Source of the DNA: Lysobacter sp. yr284
Lineage (GTDB): Bacteria; Pseudomonadota; Gammaproteobacteria; Xanthomonadales; Xanthomonadaceae
Direction of reading: 5' to 3'
Assembly (NCBI RefSeq): GCF_900107375.1
Contig: NZ_FNPT01000027.1
Span: 1 to 64,000, forward strand
DNA: 64,000 bases
Each line of letters begins with the position of its first letter. Positions within the stretch are counted from its first letter, which is position 1. The notes under the pieces are model-generated. The model ran no database searches. It was not told where the DNA came from and saw only the letters and a list, made by a program, of their open reading frames with translations. This document shows, piece by piece, positions 33,257 to 41,427 of this stretch. Position numbers and translations under genes: made by a program.

Positions 33257-33690
33257 GCGGGAGGGACCTCGGTCCCGATGCTTTTGCTGCGAATCGCAGC
33301 GACCCGAGCGGAAGGCCTCGGGGCTGAAGCCCCTCCCACAAGAGCCGTCGGCCGGCGCCGCCTTGCGCCGTTGTAGGAGGGACTTCAGTCCCAACGCTTT
33401 TGTTGCGGATCGCGGCGACCTGAGCGGAAGGCGTCGGGGCTGAAGCCCCTCCCACAAGAGCCGTCGGCCGGCGCCGCCTTGCGCCGTTGTAGGAGGGACT
33501 TCAGTCCCAACGCTTTTGTGGCAGATCGCGGCGACCGGAGCGGAAGGCGTCGGGGCTGAAGCCCCTCCCACAAGAGACGTCGGCCGGCGCCGCCTTGCGC
33601 CGTTGTAGGAGGGACTTCAGTCCCGACGCTTTTGTCGCAGATCGCAGCGACCCGAGCGGAAGGCGTCAGGGCTGAAGCCCTTGCCACAGG
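33257..33690. repeat. Tandem REP array with exact 116-bp period, four units
   Basis: The word GAGGGAC starts at 33261, 33377, 33493 and 33609, so the unit is exactly 116 bp. Each unit holds a forward arm (GTAGGAGGGACTTCAGTCCC type, A-T variant), a ~35-bp spacer, a reverse arm (GCGTCGGGGCTGAAGCCCCT type, G-C variant) and a linker ending GCCGCCTTGCGCCGTT. Units 2 and 3 are almost identical; unit 1 and the end of unit 4 have diverged. The array fills the 544-bp gap between batD and the symporter. Confidence 0.92.
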
Positions 33691-33798
33691 CGAGCGCCGC
33701 GCGGATGCTGCGGCGCTTCCAAACCCCACCGTCCGGGCGTTTGCGGACCCCTGGTGTATCCTGCCGATTGTTTTGGCCCGGCGATAACGAGCGTATCC

Positions 33799-35163
33799 AT
33801 GAGCGAAACCCAGAACGCGCGCAAGCAGCTGCCGCTGCACTGGAAGATGGCGATCGGCTTCCTCGCCGGCCTCGGCCTGGGCCTGATCGTCTACGCCGCG
33901 GGCGTCGGGAGCATCACCTGGGCGCAGCTTGCCGGGCAGGCCTGCGAGGCCGGCGCCACCGGCTGGCGCTGCGAGTCGCTGCTGAAGCTGTTCACCGAGG
34001 TGATCACCGGCCCGGCCGGCGAGATCTTCCTGCGCCTGATCTTCATGCTGGTGATCCCGCTGCTGTTCTCGGCCCTGGTCATGGGCGTGAGCGAGATGGG
34101 CGACATCCGCTCGTTCGGCCGGGTCGGCTGGCGCACGCTCGGCCTGACCATCGTGATGTCGGGCCTGGCGGTGGTGCTGGGCCTGGTGATGGTCAACGTG
34201 TTCAAACCCGGGGCCGGCATGGACCCGGCGCAGGCGCAGCAGTTGATGAGCGAGAACGCCGAGCGCGCGCAGAGCATCGTCAAGGGCAGCACCGACGCGC
34301 CCAAGGGCATCCAGATGCTGGTGTCGATCGTGCCCAGCAACGTGATCCAGGCCGCGGCCGACGACGCGATCCTGGCGGTGATGTTCTTCGCCCTGATGAT
34401 CGGCGTGGGCATGGTGCTGACCCGCTCCAAGGCCGTGGACACGCTGCGCGAAGGCGTGCAGGGCCTGTTCGAGATCTCCATGACCCTGATCGGGCTGGTG
34501 ATCAAGCTGGCGCCGTATGCGGTGTTCTGCTTCATGTTCAACCTGTCCTCGCAGTTCGGCTGGGACCTGTTGTTCAAGCTGGCCAAGTACGTCGCGGTGG
34601 TGGTGTCGGCGCTGGCGATCCACATGTTCGTGACCTACTCGCTGGCGATCAAGTTCATCGGCGGCCGCTCGCCGCTGGAATTCTTCAAGGGCGCGCAGGA
34701 AGCGATGGTGCTGGCGTTCTCCACCGCCTCCAGCAACGCGACCCTGCCGACCGCGCTGCGCGTGGCCGACGAACTCAAGCTGCCGCGGCGCATCTCGCGC
34801 TTCGTGCTGACCGTGGGCGCGACCGCGAACCAGAACGGCACCGCGCTGTTCGAGGGCGTGACGGTGATCTTCCTGGCCCAGTTCTTCGGCGTCGACCTGA
34901 CCTTGGGCCAGCAGGTCATGGTGATGCTGGTGTGCATCCTCGGCGGCATCGGCACCGCCGGCGTTCCGTCGGGCTCGCTGCCGGTGGTGGCGATGATCTG
35001 CGCGATGGTCAAGGTGCCGCCGGAGGGCATCGGCCTGATCCTGGGCGTCAACCACTTCCTCGACATGTGCCGGACCACGCTCAACGTCACCGGCGACATC
35101 GCCATCGCCTCGATGGTGTCGCGCGGGGTGGAGGATCCGCCGGCGGAGACGCTGGCGGATTGA
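33799..35163 (+). CDS. Dicarboxylate/amino acid:cation symporter (DAACS family)
   Basis: The product has 454 residues, an inner-membrane transporter for glutamate, aspartate or C4-dicarboxylates. The family landmarks are the Ser-rich hairpin FSTASSNATLPTAL, GTAGVPSGSLP in hairpin 2, and DMCRTTLNVTGD in helix 8. The helix-7 motif reads NQNGT rather than the usual NMDGT. A hydrophilic insert (EACEAGATGW, then AQQLMSENAERAQSIVKG) is typical of the GltP-like proteobacterial group. ATG 33799 is chosen over 33754 because the conserved N-terminus starts there. Confidence 0.94.
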   Translation: MSETQNARKQLPLHWKMAIGFLAGLGLGLIVYAAGVGSITWAQLAGQACEAGATGWRCESLLKLFTEVITGPAGEIFLRLIFMLVIPLLFSALVMGVSEMGDIRSFGRVGWRTLGLTIVMSGLAVVLGLVMVNVFKPGAGMDPAQAQQLMSENAERAQSIVKGSTDAPKGIQMLVSIVPSNVIQAAADDAILAVMFFALMIGVGMVLTRSKAVDTLREGVQGLFEISMTLIGLVIKLAPYAVFCFMFNLSSQFGWDLLFKLAKYVAVVVSALAIHMFVTYSLAIKFIGGRSPLEFFKGAQEAMVLAFSTASSNATLPTALRVADELKLPRRISRFVLTVGATANQNGTALFEGVTVIFLAQFFGVDLTLGQQVMVMLVCILGGIGTAGVPSGSLPVVAMICAMVKVPPEGIGLILGVNHFLDMCRTTLNVTGDIAIASMVSRGVEDPPAETLAD

Positions 35164-35185
35164 CGGAGACGTCGTTGCGTTCGCG

Positions 35186-35211
35186 AAAAGCCCGCCGTTT
35201 GGCGGGCTTTT
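35186..35211 (+). terminator. Intrinsic terminator of the symporter gene
   Basis: An 11-bp stem AAAAGCCCGCC / GGCGGGCTTTT (35186-35196, 35201-35211) with loop GTTT is followed by TTCG. It lies 22 bp after the stop. Confidence 0.92.
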
Positions 35212-35232
35212 TCGTTGTGGCGGCCGCTTCCT

Positions 35233-35252
35233 GTAGGAGCGACGCAAGTCGC
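35233..35252 (+). repeat. Single REP with GTAG foot (different stem)
   Basis: GTAG (35233-35236) precedes GA and a hairpin GCGAC-GCAA-GTCGC (35239-35252). The layout, GTAG then a small hairpin, is that of RAYT-recognised REPs, but the stem differs from family A. Confidence 0.6.
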
Positions 35253-35410
35253 GACTGCGAAAGCGCAGCTGTTGCGCAGGGGTCGTTCTTGCGCTGTAGC
35301 TGCGGTCGTGGTTGCGGTTGCGTTCACGGTCGCAGTCGTGGACGCGTTCGCGTTCCTGGTCGTGGTCGTGGCCTCGTGCGCTCCTGTCGTCGCGTACGGA
35401 CTCCACGACC

Positions 35411-35818
35411 GTCGTTCCGGCGAAAGCCGGAATCCATTTTGATTCTGCTGTCGCTCCGGCTTTTGCCGAAGCGGCGAGTGACGGCAAGCCTCGATCAAGA
35501 GCTTCCGTCCGCAAGCGGCCGGGTCACTTTCTTTGTCCAAAGCAACAAAGAAAGTAACCAAAGAAAGTGCTTCTCCTGTTTCGAATCAAAAGCCACTAGG
35601 GCTCATCGTGGCGCGGGGCCGCGCCATAAGGGGCATCCTGCCCCATGGCGCGCGTGCGCATCCATGCGCACGCCCTCCGGGGCTGCGGGACGTGTGCTTT
35701 GCGTGGGGTTGCGTCCGGGCGAACAGCAACGGCAACAGCAGCCGCAGCGGCAATAGCCAACGGCGACGGAAATGGAAACGGCAAGTCCAGGATGGATTCC
35801 GGCGTTCGCCGGGACGAC
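35411..35818. repeat. Composite intergenic repeat, copy 2, with inverted ends
   Basis: This is the colinear relative of 1-290. Hairpin 1 is at 35523-35535/35546-35558 (GTCACTTTCTTTG). GCCACTAGG is at 35592-35600. Hairpin 2 is at 35620-35652 (CGCGCCAT ... ATGGCGCG) and hairpin 3 at 35654-35671 (GTGCGCAT CC ATGCGCAC). Degenerate GGCAAC repeats follow. The block is bracketed by 26-bp imperfect inverted ends at 35411-35436 and 35793-35818 (three differences). No gene is supported in the 913-bp gap 35164-36076. Confidence 0.75.
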
Positions 35819-36076
35819 GGTGGGGCGCTGCGGCTTCCGGGGGCGTGGCGGTGTGGTTTTGCTGGGGCGCGGTTCGTGCGGCGGCTGCTCGGGCTTGCGT
35901 GCCGAATCTGCCGGTTCGGGGCGGTGGGAGGCGGATCGATGGCTCCGGGCGGCCCCTGAACGGGTTCGGGGCGACAGGGCCGCCCCGGGATGGGACAATG
36001 GCGGCTCTTCGCCGGCCCGCCGCCCGCCCAGGGCCGGTTCTCCGCTCCGCTTCCCAGCCTCAGCCGCCCGAGCCCC

Positions 36077-38074
36077 ATGACGACGCCCAGCCGCCGCGAT
36101 CTTGCCAACGCCATCCGTTTCCTCGCCATCGACGCGGTGCAGGCCGCCAACTCCGGCCATCCCGGCATGCCGATGGGCATGGCCGACATCGCCGAAGTGC
36201 TGTGGAACGACTTCCTGAGCCATAACCCGGCCGATCCGAAGTGGTTCAACCGCGACCGCTTCATCCTCTCCAACGGCCACGGCTCGATGCTGCAGTACGC
36301 GCTGCTGCACCTGGCCGGTTACGACCTGCCGATCGAGGAGCTCAAGCGCTTCCGCCAACTGCACTCGCGCACTCCGGGCCATCCTGAGAACTTCGAGACC
36401 CCGGGCGTGGAAACCACCACCGGCCCGCTCGGCCAGGGCCTGGCCAACGCGGTCGGCATGGCGCTGGCGGAGAAGATCCTGGCCCAGCGCTTCAACCGCG
36501 AAGGCCACGACGTCGTCGATCACCGCACCTGGGTGTTCCTCGGCGACGGCTGCCTGATGGAAGGCATCTCGCACGAAGTCGCCTCGCTCGCCGGCACCTG
36601 GGGCCTGGGCAAGCTGGTCGCGTTCTGGGACGACAACAAGATCTCCATCGACGGCAACACCGACGGCTGGTTCACCGACGACACCGCGGCGCGCTTCGAG
36701 GCCTACGGCTGGCGCGTGATCCGCAAGGTCGACGGCCACGACCCGGTCGAGATCAAGACCGCGATCGAGACCGCGTTCAAGCACGGCGACAAGCCGACCC
36801 TGATCTGCTGCCGCACCACCATCGGCTTCGGCTCGCCGGCCAAGGCCGGCAAGGAATCCTCGCACGGCGCGCCGCTGGGCAAGGACGAAGTCGCCGCGAC
36901 CCGCGCCGCGCTGGAGTGGCCGTACGCCGAATTCGAGATCCCGCAGGACATCTACGCCGGCTGGCGCAACCGCGACCACGCCGGCGCGCAGGCGCAGTGG
37001 CAGCAGGCCTTCGACGCCTACGCCGCGCAGTTCCCGGCCGAGGCCGCCGAGCTCAAGCGCCGCATCGCCGGCGAGCTGCCGGCCGACTTCTCCGCCCAGG
37101 CCGACGCCTACCTCGCCAAGCTGCAGGCCGACGGCCAGACCATCGCCTCGCGCAAGGCCTCGCAGATGGCGATCGAGACCTTCGCGCCGCTGCTGCCGGA
37201 ATTGATCGGCGGCTCGGCCGACCTGGCGCATTCCAACCTGACCCTGTGGAAGGCCAGCAAGTCGGTCGCCACCACCGACCCGAACGCGAACTACGTCTAC
37301 TACGGCGTGCGCGAGTTCGGCATGAGCGCGATCAGCAACGGCCTGAACCTGCACGGCGGCTTCATCCCGTTCGACGCCACCTTCCTGGTGTTCAGCGACT
37401 ACGCCCGCAACGCGGTGCGCATGAGTGCGCTGATGGGCGCGCACGTGATCCACGTCTACACCCACGACTCCATCGGCCTGGGCGAGGACGGCCCGACCCA
37501 CCAGCCGATCGAGCACCTCGCCAGCCTGCGCTACATCCCGCACAACGACGTGTGGCGCCCGTGCGACGCGGTCGAGTCGGCGGCGGCGTGGAAGGCGGCG
37601 ATCGAGCGCCTGGACGGCCCGAGCTGCCTGGTGTTCTCGCGCCAGAACCTGCCGCACCAGCCGCGCGACGCGCAGCAGGTGGCGCAGATCGCGCGCGGCG
37701 GCTACGTGCTGCGCGACAGCGACGGCGCGCCGGAGGTGATCCTGCTGGCGACCGGTTCGGAAATCGGCCTGGCGACCCAGGCCGCCGACGCGCTGAGCGC
37801 CGAAGGCGTCAAGGTGCGCGTGGTGTCGATGCCCTCGACCGACGTGTTCGACCGCCAGCCGCTGGATTACCGCGAGTCGGTGCTGCCCAACGCGGTGCGC
37901 AAGCGCGTCGCCATCGAAGCCGGCGTCAGCGACTTCTGGCGCAAGTACGTCGGCCTGGACGGCGACGTGGTCGGCATCGACCGCTTCGGCGCCTCGGCGC
38001 CGGCCGAAGCGCTGTTCCCGTACTTCGGTTTCACCGTGGACCGGGTGGTGGCTACGGTGAAGAAGCTGGGCTGA
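36077..38074 (+). CDS. tkt: Transketolase
   Basis: The product has 665 residues. It is a thiamine diphosphate enzyme moving two-carbon units in the non-oxidative pentose phosphate pathway. Motifs are [39 protein letters not shown], the ThDP/Mg motif [20 protein letters not shown] followed by DDNKISIDG, and the pyrimidine-domain [13 protein letters not shown] and [22 protein letters not shown] 36077 is chosen because it gives the standard N-terminus. It is monocistronic, with its own terminator. Confidence 0.98.
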   Translation: MTTPSRRDLANAIRFLAIDAVQAANSGHPGMPMGMADIAEVLWNDFLSHNPADPKWFNRDRFILSNGHGSMLQYALLHLAGYDLPIEELKRFRQLHSRTPGHPENFETPGVETTTGPLGQGLANAVGMALAEKILAQRFNREGHDVVDHRTWVFLGDGCLMEGISHEVASLAGTWGLGKLVAFWDDNKISIDGNTDGWFTDDTAARFEAYGWRVIRKVDGHDPVEIKTAIETAFKHGDKPTLICCRTTIGFGSPAKAGKESSHGAPLGKDEVAATRAALEWPYAEFEIPQDIYAGWRNRDHAGAQAQWQQAFDAYAAQFPAEAAELKRRIAGELPADFSAQADAYLAKLQADGQTIASRKASQMAIETFAPLLPELIGGSADLAHSNLTLWKASKSVATTDPNANYVYYGVREFGMSAISNGLNLHGGFIPFDATFLVFSDYARNAVRMSALMGAHVIHVYTHDSIGLGEDGPTHQPIEHLASLRYIPHNDVWRPCDAVESAAAWKAAIERLDGPSCLVFSRQNLPHQPRDAQQVAQIARGGYVLRDSDGAPEVILLATGSEIGLATQAADALSAEGVKVRVVSMPSTDVFDRQPLDYRESVLPNAVRKRVAIEAGVSDFWRKYVGLDGDVVGIDRFGASAPAEALFPYFGFTVDRVVATVKKLG

Positions 38075-38110
38075 GGACGGCGTGGCCTGAGGGCTGCGAA
38101 CGTGTCGAGG

Positions 38111-38140
38111 AACGGGGCGCGCTGCGCCCCGTTTTCTTTT
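38111..38140 (+). terminator. Intrinsic terminator of tkt
   Basis: AACGGGGCGC (38111-38120) and GCGCCCCGTT (38124-38133) form a 10-bp perfect stem with loop GCT, followed by TTCTTTT. It lies 36 bp after the tkt stop. Confidence 0.92.
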
Positions 38141-38156
38141 GCGCGACCTGATCGGA

Positions 38157-38240
38157 AGGCGTCGGGCCTGAAGGCCCTCCCATAAGAGCAGGTGATACTG
38201 CAGCGCTCTTGTGGGAGGGCCTTCAGGCCCGACGCTTTCC
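38157..38240. repeat. REP pair upstream of the RAYT gene
   Basis: A reverse arm (GCGTCGGGCCTGAAGGCCCT, from about 38159) and a forward arm (CTTGTGGGAGGGCCTTCAGG, from about 38208) flank a short spacer containing GATACTGCAG. Both have the C-G stem GGGCC/GGCCC. Confidence 0.88.
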
Positions 38241-38287
38241 GACCAGCTAAAGCAGTACTTTCCTACCGGCACCAACGGCGCAGCCCG

Positions 38288-38851
38288 ATGATCGCAGCGG
38301 CCCGGATGCCGAATGCTGCGGGCATGAACTCGCCCTCGGATTCTCCCGGCTACCATGCATTGCGTCGCGGACGCGGGCCGGAGCAGCAACGGATCTACCT
38401 GGTCACCACGATCTGCATCCGCCGCAGGCGGATGTTCGCCAGCGACCACGTCGCGCGGATCGCAGCGGACGCCATCGCCGATCCGGACAGGTGGCTGGGC
38501 GCGCAATTGCTGTGCTGGGTCTTGATGCCGGATCACTGGCACGGACTGATTCAGTTGAACAGCGAAGTTCGCCTGGAGAGCGTGGTGGCTTCGATGAAAG
38601 GGCGCGCGGCGCGGATGGTCAATCGTGCGTTGAATCGAAAGGGCTTCGTGTGGATGCCGGGATTCCACGACCGCGCCTTGCGCACAGAAGAGGAACTGTT
38701 GCCGGCGGCTCGCTATATCGTCGCCAATCCCAAGCGCGCCGGGTTGGTGCGGCGAGTCGGCGACTATCCGTACTGGGGGGCGGTCTGGACCGACCGAACG
38801 GCGTCGGGCCTGAAGGCCCTCCCACAACAGCCGTCGGTTCCGGCGCCATGA
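38288..38851 (+). CDS. REP-associated tyrosine transposase (RAYT)
   Basis: The product is 187 residues from the ATG at 38288; the ATG at 38324 is equally possible, and an in-frame ATG at 38192 lies inside the REP and is unlikely. The Y1 transposase/HUH signature is MPDHWHGLIQL (HxH), and the candidate catalytic Tyr is in ARYIVANPKRAGLV. The family nicks and joins single-stranded REP DNA. The last ~20 residues (after GAVWTDRTA) are read from the flanking REP. REP pairs sit on both sides, the classic RAYT arrangement. Confidence 0.9.
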   Translation: MIAAARMPNAAGMNSPSDSPGYHALRRGRGPEQQRIYLVTTICIRRRRMFASDHVARIAADAIADPDRWLGAQLLCWVLMPDHWHGLIQLNSEVRLESVVASMKGRAARMVNRALNRKGFVWMPGFHDRALRTEEELLPAARYIVANPKRAGLVRRVGDYPYWGAVWTDRTASGLKALPQQPSVPAP

Positions 38852-38922
38852 GCGCGCATCCCGACAATCGGCGCTTTAATGGAGGATGGCTCTTGTGGGA
38901 GGGCCTTCAGGCCCGACGCCGT
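38800..38922. repeat. REP pair downstream of, and overlapping, the RAYT gene
   Basis: A reverse arm (GCGTCGGGCCTGAAGGCCCT, 38801-38820, then CCCACAACAG) overlaps the 3' end of the RAYT frame. A forward arm (CTTGTGGGAGGGCCTTCAGG, from about 38892) follows after ~60 bp. The C-G stem variant matches the upstream pair. Confidence 0.88.
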
Positions 38923-38926
38923 CCGA

Positions 38927-40963
38927 TCAGTTCGCCGAAGTCTCGCGCAACGCCAACCCCACCAACCGCGCCTCGAGCGTCTCGGCGAACCCCGCCGGCC
39001 GCTCCAGCCCCATGCGCTGCATCGCTTCGGCATCCGCCGCGCCGCCGGAGGTCAGCGCCTTGAGCACGGTGCGCGCCTTCGCGCCGGTCGTGGCCGTATT
39101 CGCCTTGAGCCACGCCAACGCCTTGACCAAGCGCTGCTCGACCGCGGTGAAGTCGCTGCCGAGCGGGTAGTCCGGCAGCACGCCCTGCGCGCGCAGCGGC
39201 GCCAGCGCGGCGCGCAGGCGCTGCGGGGTGTTGCGCTCGCTTAGGCGGTAGTGCATCGGCGCCAGCTTGCCGGCGCCGATCGCGGTTTGCAGCAGCGGAT
39301 ACTGGAAGCCGCTGCCGGCGATCGCGGCCATCGCCAGGATGCAGTCTTCGTCGGTCTTGCCGCGCAGGCGGGCGATGCCGTACTCGGTCACGTAGACATC
39401 GCGCAGGTGGCGCGGAATCGTCGCCTGCGGATAGTTCCAGACCACGTTGGAACGGGTGTCGCCGCCGTTGTCGCGGGTGGCGCGCAGCATCAGCACCGAG
39501 CGCGCGTGGGGCAGGGCGTGGGCCATGGCGACGAAGTTGTACTGGCCGCCGACGCCGGAGACCACGCGGCCGTCGTCGAGCGTGTCCGACACCGCCGCGC
39601 CGAGCGCGGTGGCCATCATGCAGCTGTTGAAGAAGCGCGCATCGCGGCGTTGCAGCCGTTCGAGGGTTTCGTTGCCGCCGTAGAGTTCGTTGACCTCGCT
39701 GATCCGGCGCATGCTGATGCCGCGGCGCTGGTCTTGCGGCATCTCGCGCAGCCAGTCGTAGAAGTCCTGCGAGCCCAGATAGAAGCCGCCCTGCAGGTAT
39801 TCGCCCTCGCGTTCGAGCCGTTCCAGGTCGGCGGCGTCGGCGCGGCCCTCGTGCAGCCTGCGCATCAGTTCGAGGTCGTCGACGACCTTGCGCTTGATCA
39901 CCCCGACTTCGACCAGGCGGCGGAAGCCTTCGTTGAGCATTTCGCTGCAGCCAAAAAGCCCAACCTCAAAGGGATCGAGCGGCGCAACCGGCGCCGTCGC
40001 GTTACCGGTGCCGGATAGGTCGACGCCCGCCGAAGCGGGCCGCTCAAGCGGCGCGCTTCCCGCACCGCTCGATTCGCCAGCCTTCTCGTACCCCAACGCC
40101 TGCAACACCCGCCAGTACGCCGCGTTGTCGGTATGCCGCAACACCAATGCATGGCATAGCGCATCGGCCAGCGTGCCGATCCCGATCTGCAAGGTCCCGC
40201 CATCGCGCACCAGGGTGCTGGCATGGAAGCCGATCGCGTAGTCCGCATCGCTGACCGGCTGCCGCGGCAGGCCGAACAGCTTGGGATACGGCCCCGGCGG
40301 CGTCACCACCGCATCGAAGAACGAGGCGTCCACCGCGGCGCTGCCGTCGAGCCACGGCAGCAGCGGATCGACCTCGGCGATCAGCACCGGCCGCGGCAGT
40401 CCGCTGGCGACGATCGCGTCGATGGCGTCGAAGGTCAGGTCGGTATTGCACGACAGCGACAGCCGGCCGCTGCCGGCCGGATCCGGCGCGACCTTCTGCA
40501 CCACCGCGTTGACCCCGCGCTCGGCCAGCGCGCGCGCGACGTGGGTGTAGTTGAGGCTGGCGTAGCGGCGCTGCGCCGCCTGCGAGCGCAGCAGCGCGCC
40601 GGATTGCAGGTAGAACTCTTCCACTTCCATGTGCGCCGGCAACGCGTTGCGCTTGAGCGCCTGCACATAGGCCAGGCGCGGGTAGTCGTCGCCGAAGTGG
40701 CGTTGCGCGAACGGCGTCAGGAAGCGCGCTTCCAGGCCCTTGCCGGCGCCGGGCGGGTCCAGCGACAGCGCGGTGTACAGGTGCAGGCGTCGCGAGGGTT
40801 CGCGCTCGCTGCGCGCATACAGCGCGTTGAGCAGGCGATGCGGCTTGCCCAGGCCGAGCGGGGCGCCGACGTGCAGCGGGCCGGGCAGACGCGAGTAGAG
40901 GAAGTCGACGGCGTCGGCGAGGGACTGGAAACGCACGGGCTCGGGGCGCGGGGAAAGGCTCAT
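38927..40963 (-). CDS. Acetyl-CoA hydrolase/transferase family protein
   Basis: The product has 678 residues and moves or hydrolyses CoA between small acyl groups such as acetyl, succinyl or propionyl. The N-terminal half (HVGAPLGLGKPHRLLNALYA; LQIGIGTLADALCHALVL) and the C-terminal domain (GVGGQYNFVAMAHALPHARS; VYVTEYGIARLRGKTDEDCI) match the family, with the active-site Glu probably in YVTEYGIA. A Gly/Ala/Pro-rich insert of ~35 residues lies after residue ~295. It is divergent from the BlaI-type regulator, whose operators lie about 55-90 bp upstream of its start. Confidence 0.92.
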   Translation of the reverse strand: MSLSPRPEPVRFQSLADAVDFLYSRLPGPLHVGAPLGLGKPHRLLNALYARSEREPSRRLHLYTALSLDPPGAGKGLEARFLTPFAQRHFGDDYPRLAYVQALKRNALPAHMEVEEFYLQSGALLRSQAAQRRYASLNYTHVARALAERGVNAVVQKVAPDPAGSGRLSLSCNTDLTFDAIDAIVASGLPRPVLIAEVDPLLPWLDGSAAVDASFFDAVVTPPGPYPKLFGLPRQPVSDADYAIGFHASTLVRDGGTLQIGIGTLADALCHALVLRHTDNAAYWRVLQALGYEKAGESSGAGSAPLERPASAGVDLSGTGNATAPVAPLDPFEVGLFGCSEMLNEGFRRLVEVGVIKRKVVDDLELMRRLHEGRADAADLERLEREGEYLQGGFYLGSQDFYDWLREMPQDQRRGISMRRISEVNELYGGNETLERLQRRDARFFNSCMMATALGAAVSDTLDDGRVVSGVGGQYNFVAMAHALPHARSVLMLRATRDNGGDTRSNVVWNYPQATIPRHLRDVYVTEYGIARLRGKTDEDCILAMAAIAGSGFQYPLLQTAIGAGKLAPMHYRLSERNTPQRLRAALAPLRAQGVLPDYPLGSDFTAVEQRLVKALAWLKANTATTGAKARTVLKALTSGGAADAEAMQRMGLERPAGFAETLEARLVGLALRETSAN

Positions 40964-41016
40964 CGCCGCAGTATCGCATCGGGCCCGTCAACGCGGCGGG
41001 GACTTGCATTATTCGT

Positions 41017-41052
41017 TTACAGGTGTAATCTCAGAAAAAATTACGGATGTAA
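41017..41052. promoter_or_regulatory. Two BlaI-type operators
   Basis: TTACAGGTGTAA (41017-41028) is a perfect palindrome and TTACGGATGTAA (41041-41052) has the same outer TTAC/GTAA; centres are 24 bp apart. Both match the TACAnnTGTA pattern bound by BlaI/MecI repressors. The second ends 3 bp before the regulator start codon, so binding should block its own transcription. Confidence 0.8.
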
Positions 41053-41055
41053 ACG

Positions 41056-41427
41056 ATGCAGATCAGCGAAGCCGAATCGGTGGTGATGCAGGTGCTGTGG
41101 CAACGCCATCCGCTGGCCGCGGAAGAGGTGGCCGCGGCTGTGGCCGACGCCCAGTCCTGGCAGGAGGCCACGGTCAAGACCCTGCTCAACCGCCTGTTGA
41201 ACAAGGGCGCGATCCGCGCCGAGAAGGACGGGCGGCGCTATCTGTACGCGCCGGTGCTCACGCGCGAGGACTGGCTGCTCGACGAGAGCCAGGGGTTGCT
41301 GCAGCGCCTGTTCGGCGGCCGGGTCGCGCCGCTGGTCGCGCATTTCAGCCAGCACCGCAAGCTCAGCCGCAAGGACATCGCCGAACTGCGCAAGCTGCTG
41401 GAGGAACTCGACGATGACGCTCGCTGA
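41056..41427 (+). CDS. BlaI/MecI/CopY family transcriptional repressor
   Basis: The product has 123 residues. The winged helix is clear (MQISEAESVVMQVLWQRHPL; WQEATVKTLLNRLLNKGAIR), followed by YLYAPVLTREDWLLDES and a helical dimerisation tail. It should repress itself and the M56 peptidase gene it overlaps by 14 bp, with release by cleavage as in BlaR1-BlaI. The operators are at 41017-41052. Confidence 0.95.
   Translation: MQISEAESVVMQVLWQRHPLAAEEVAAAVADAQSWQEATVKTLLNRLLNKGAIRAEKDGRRYLYAPVLTREDWLLDESQGLLQRLFGGRVAPLVAHFSQHRKLSRKDIAELRKLLEELDDDAR

Noticed and set aside
33257-33690. Possible CRISPR array because of evenly spaced repeats
   Set aside because: The whole 116-bp unit repeats, including the parts that would be spacers, and no cas gene is present; it is a tandem REP array.
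38192-38287. N-terminal extension of the RAYT frame to the ATG at 38192
   Set aside because: This part is read from the REP arm and gives a peptide ([10 protein letters not shown] type) seen wherever a frame crosses a REP; no conserved transposase residues lie there.
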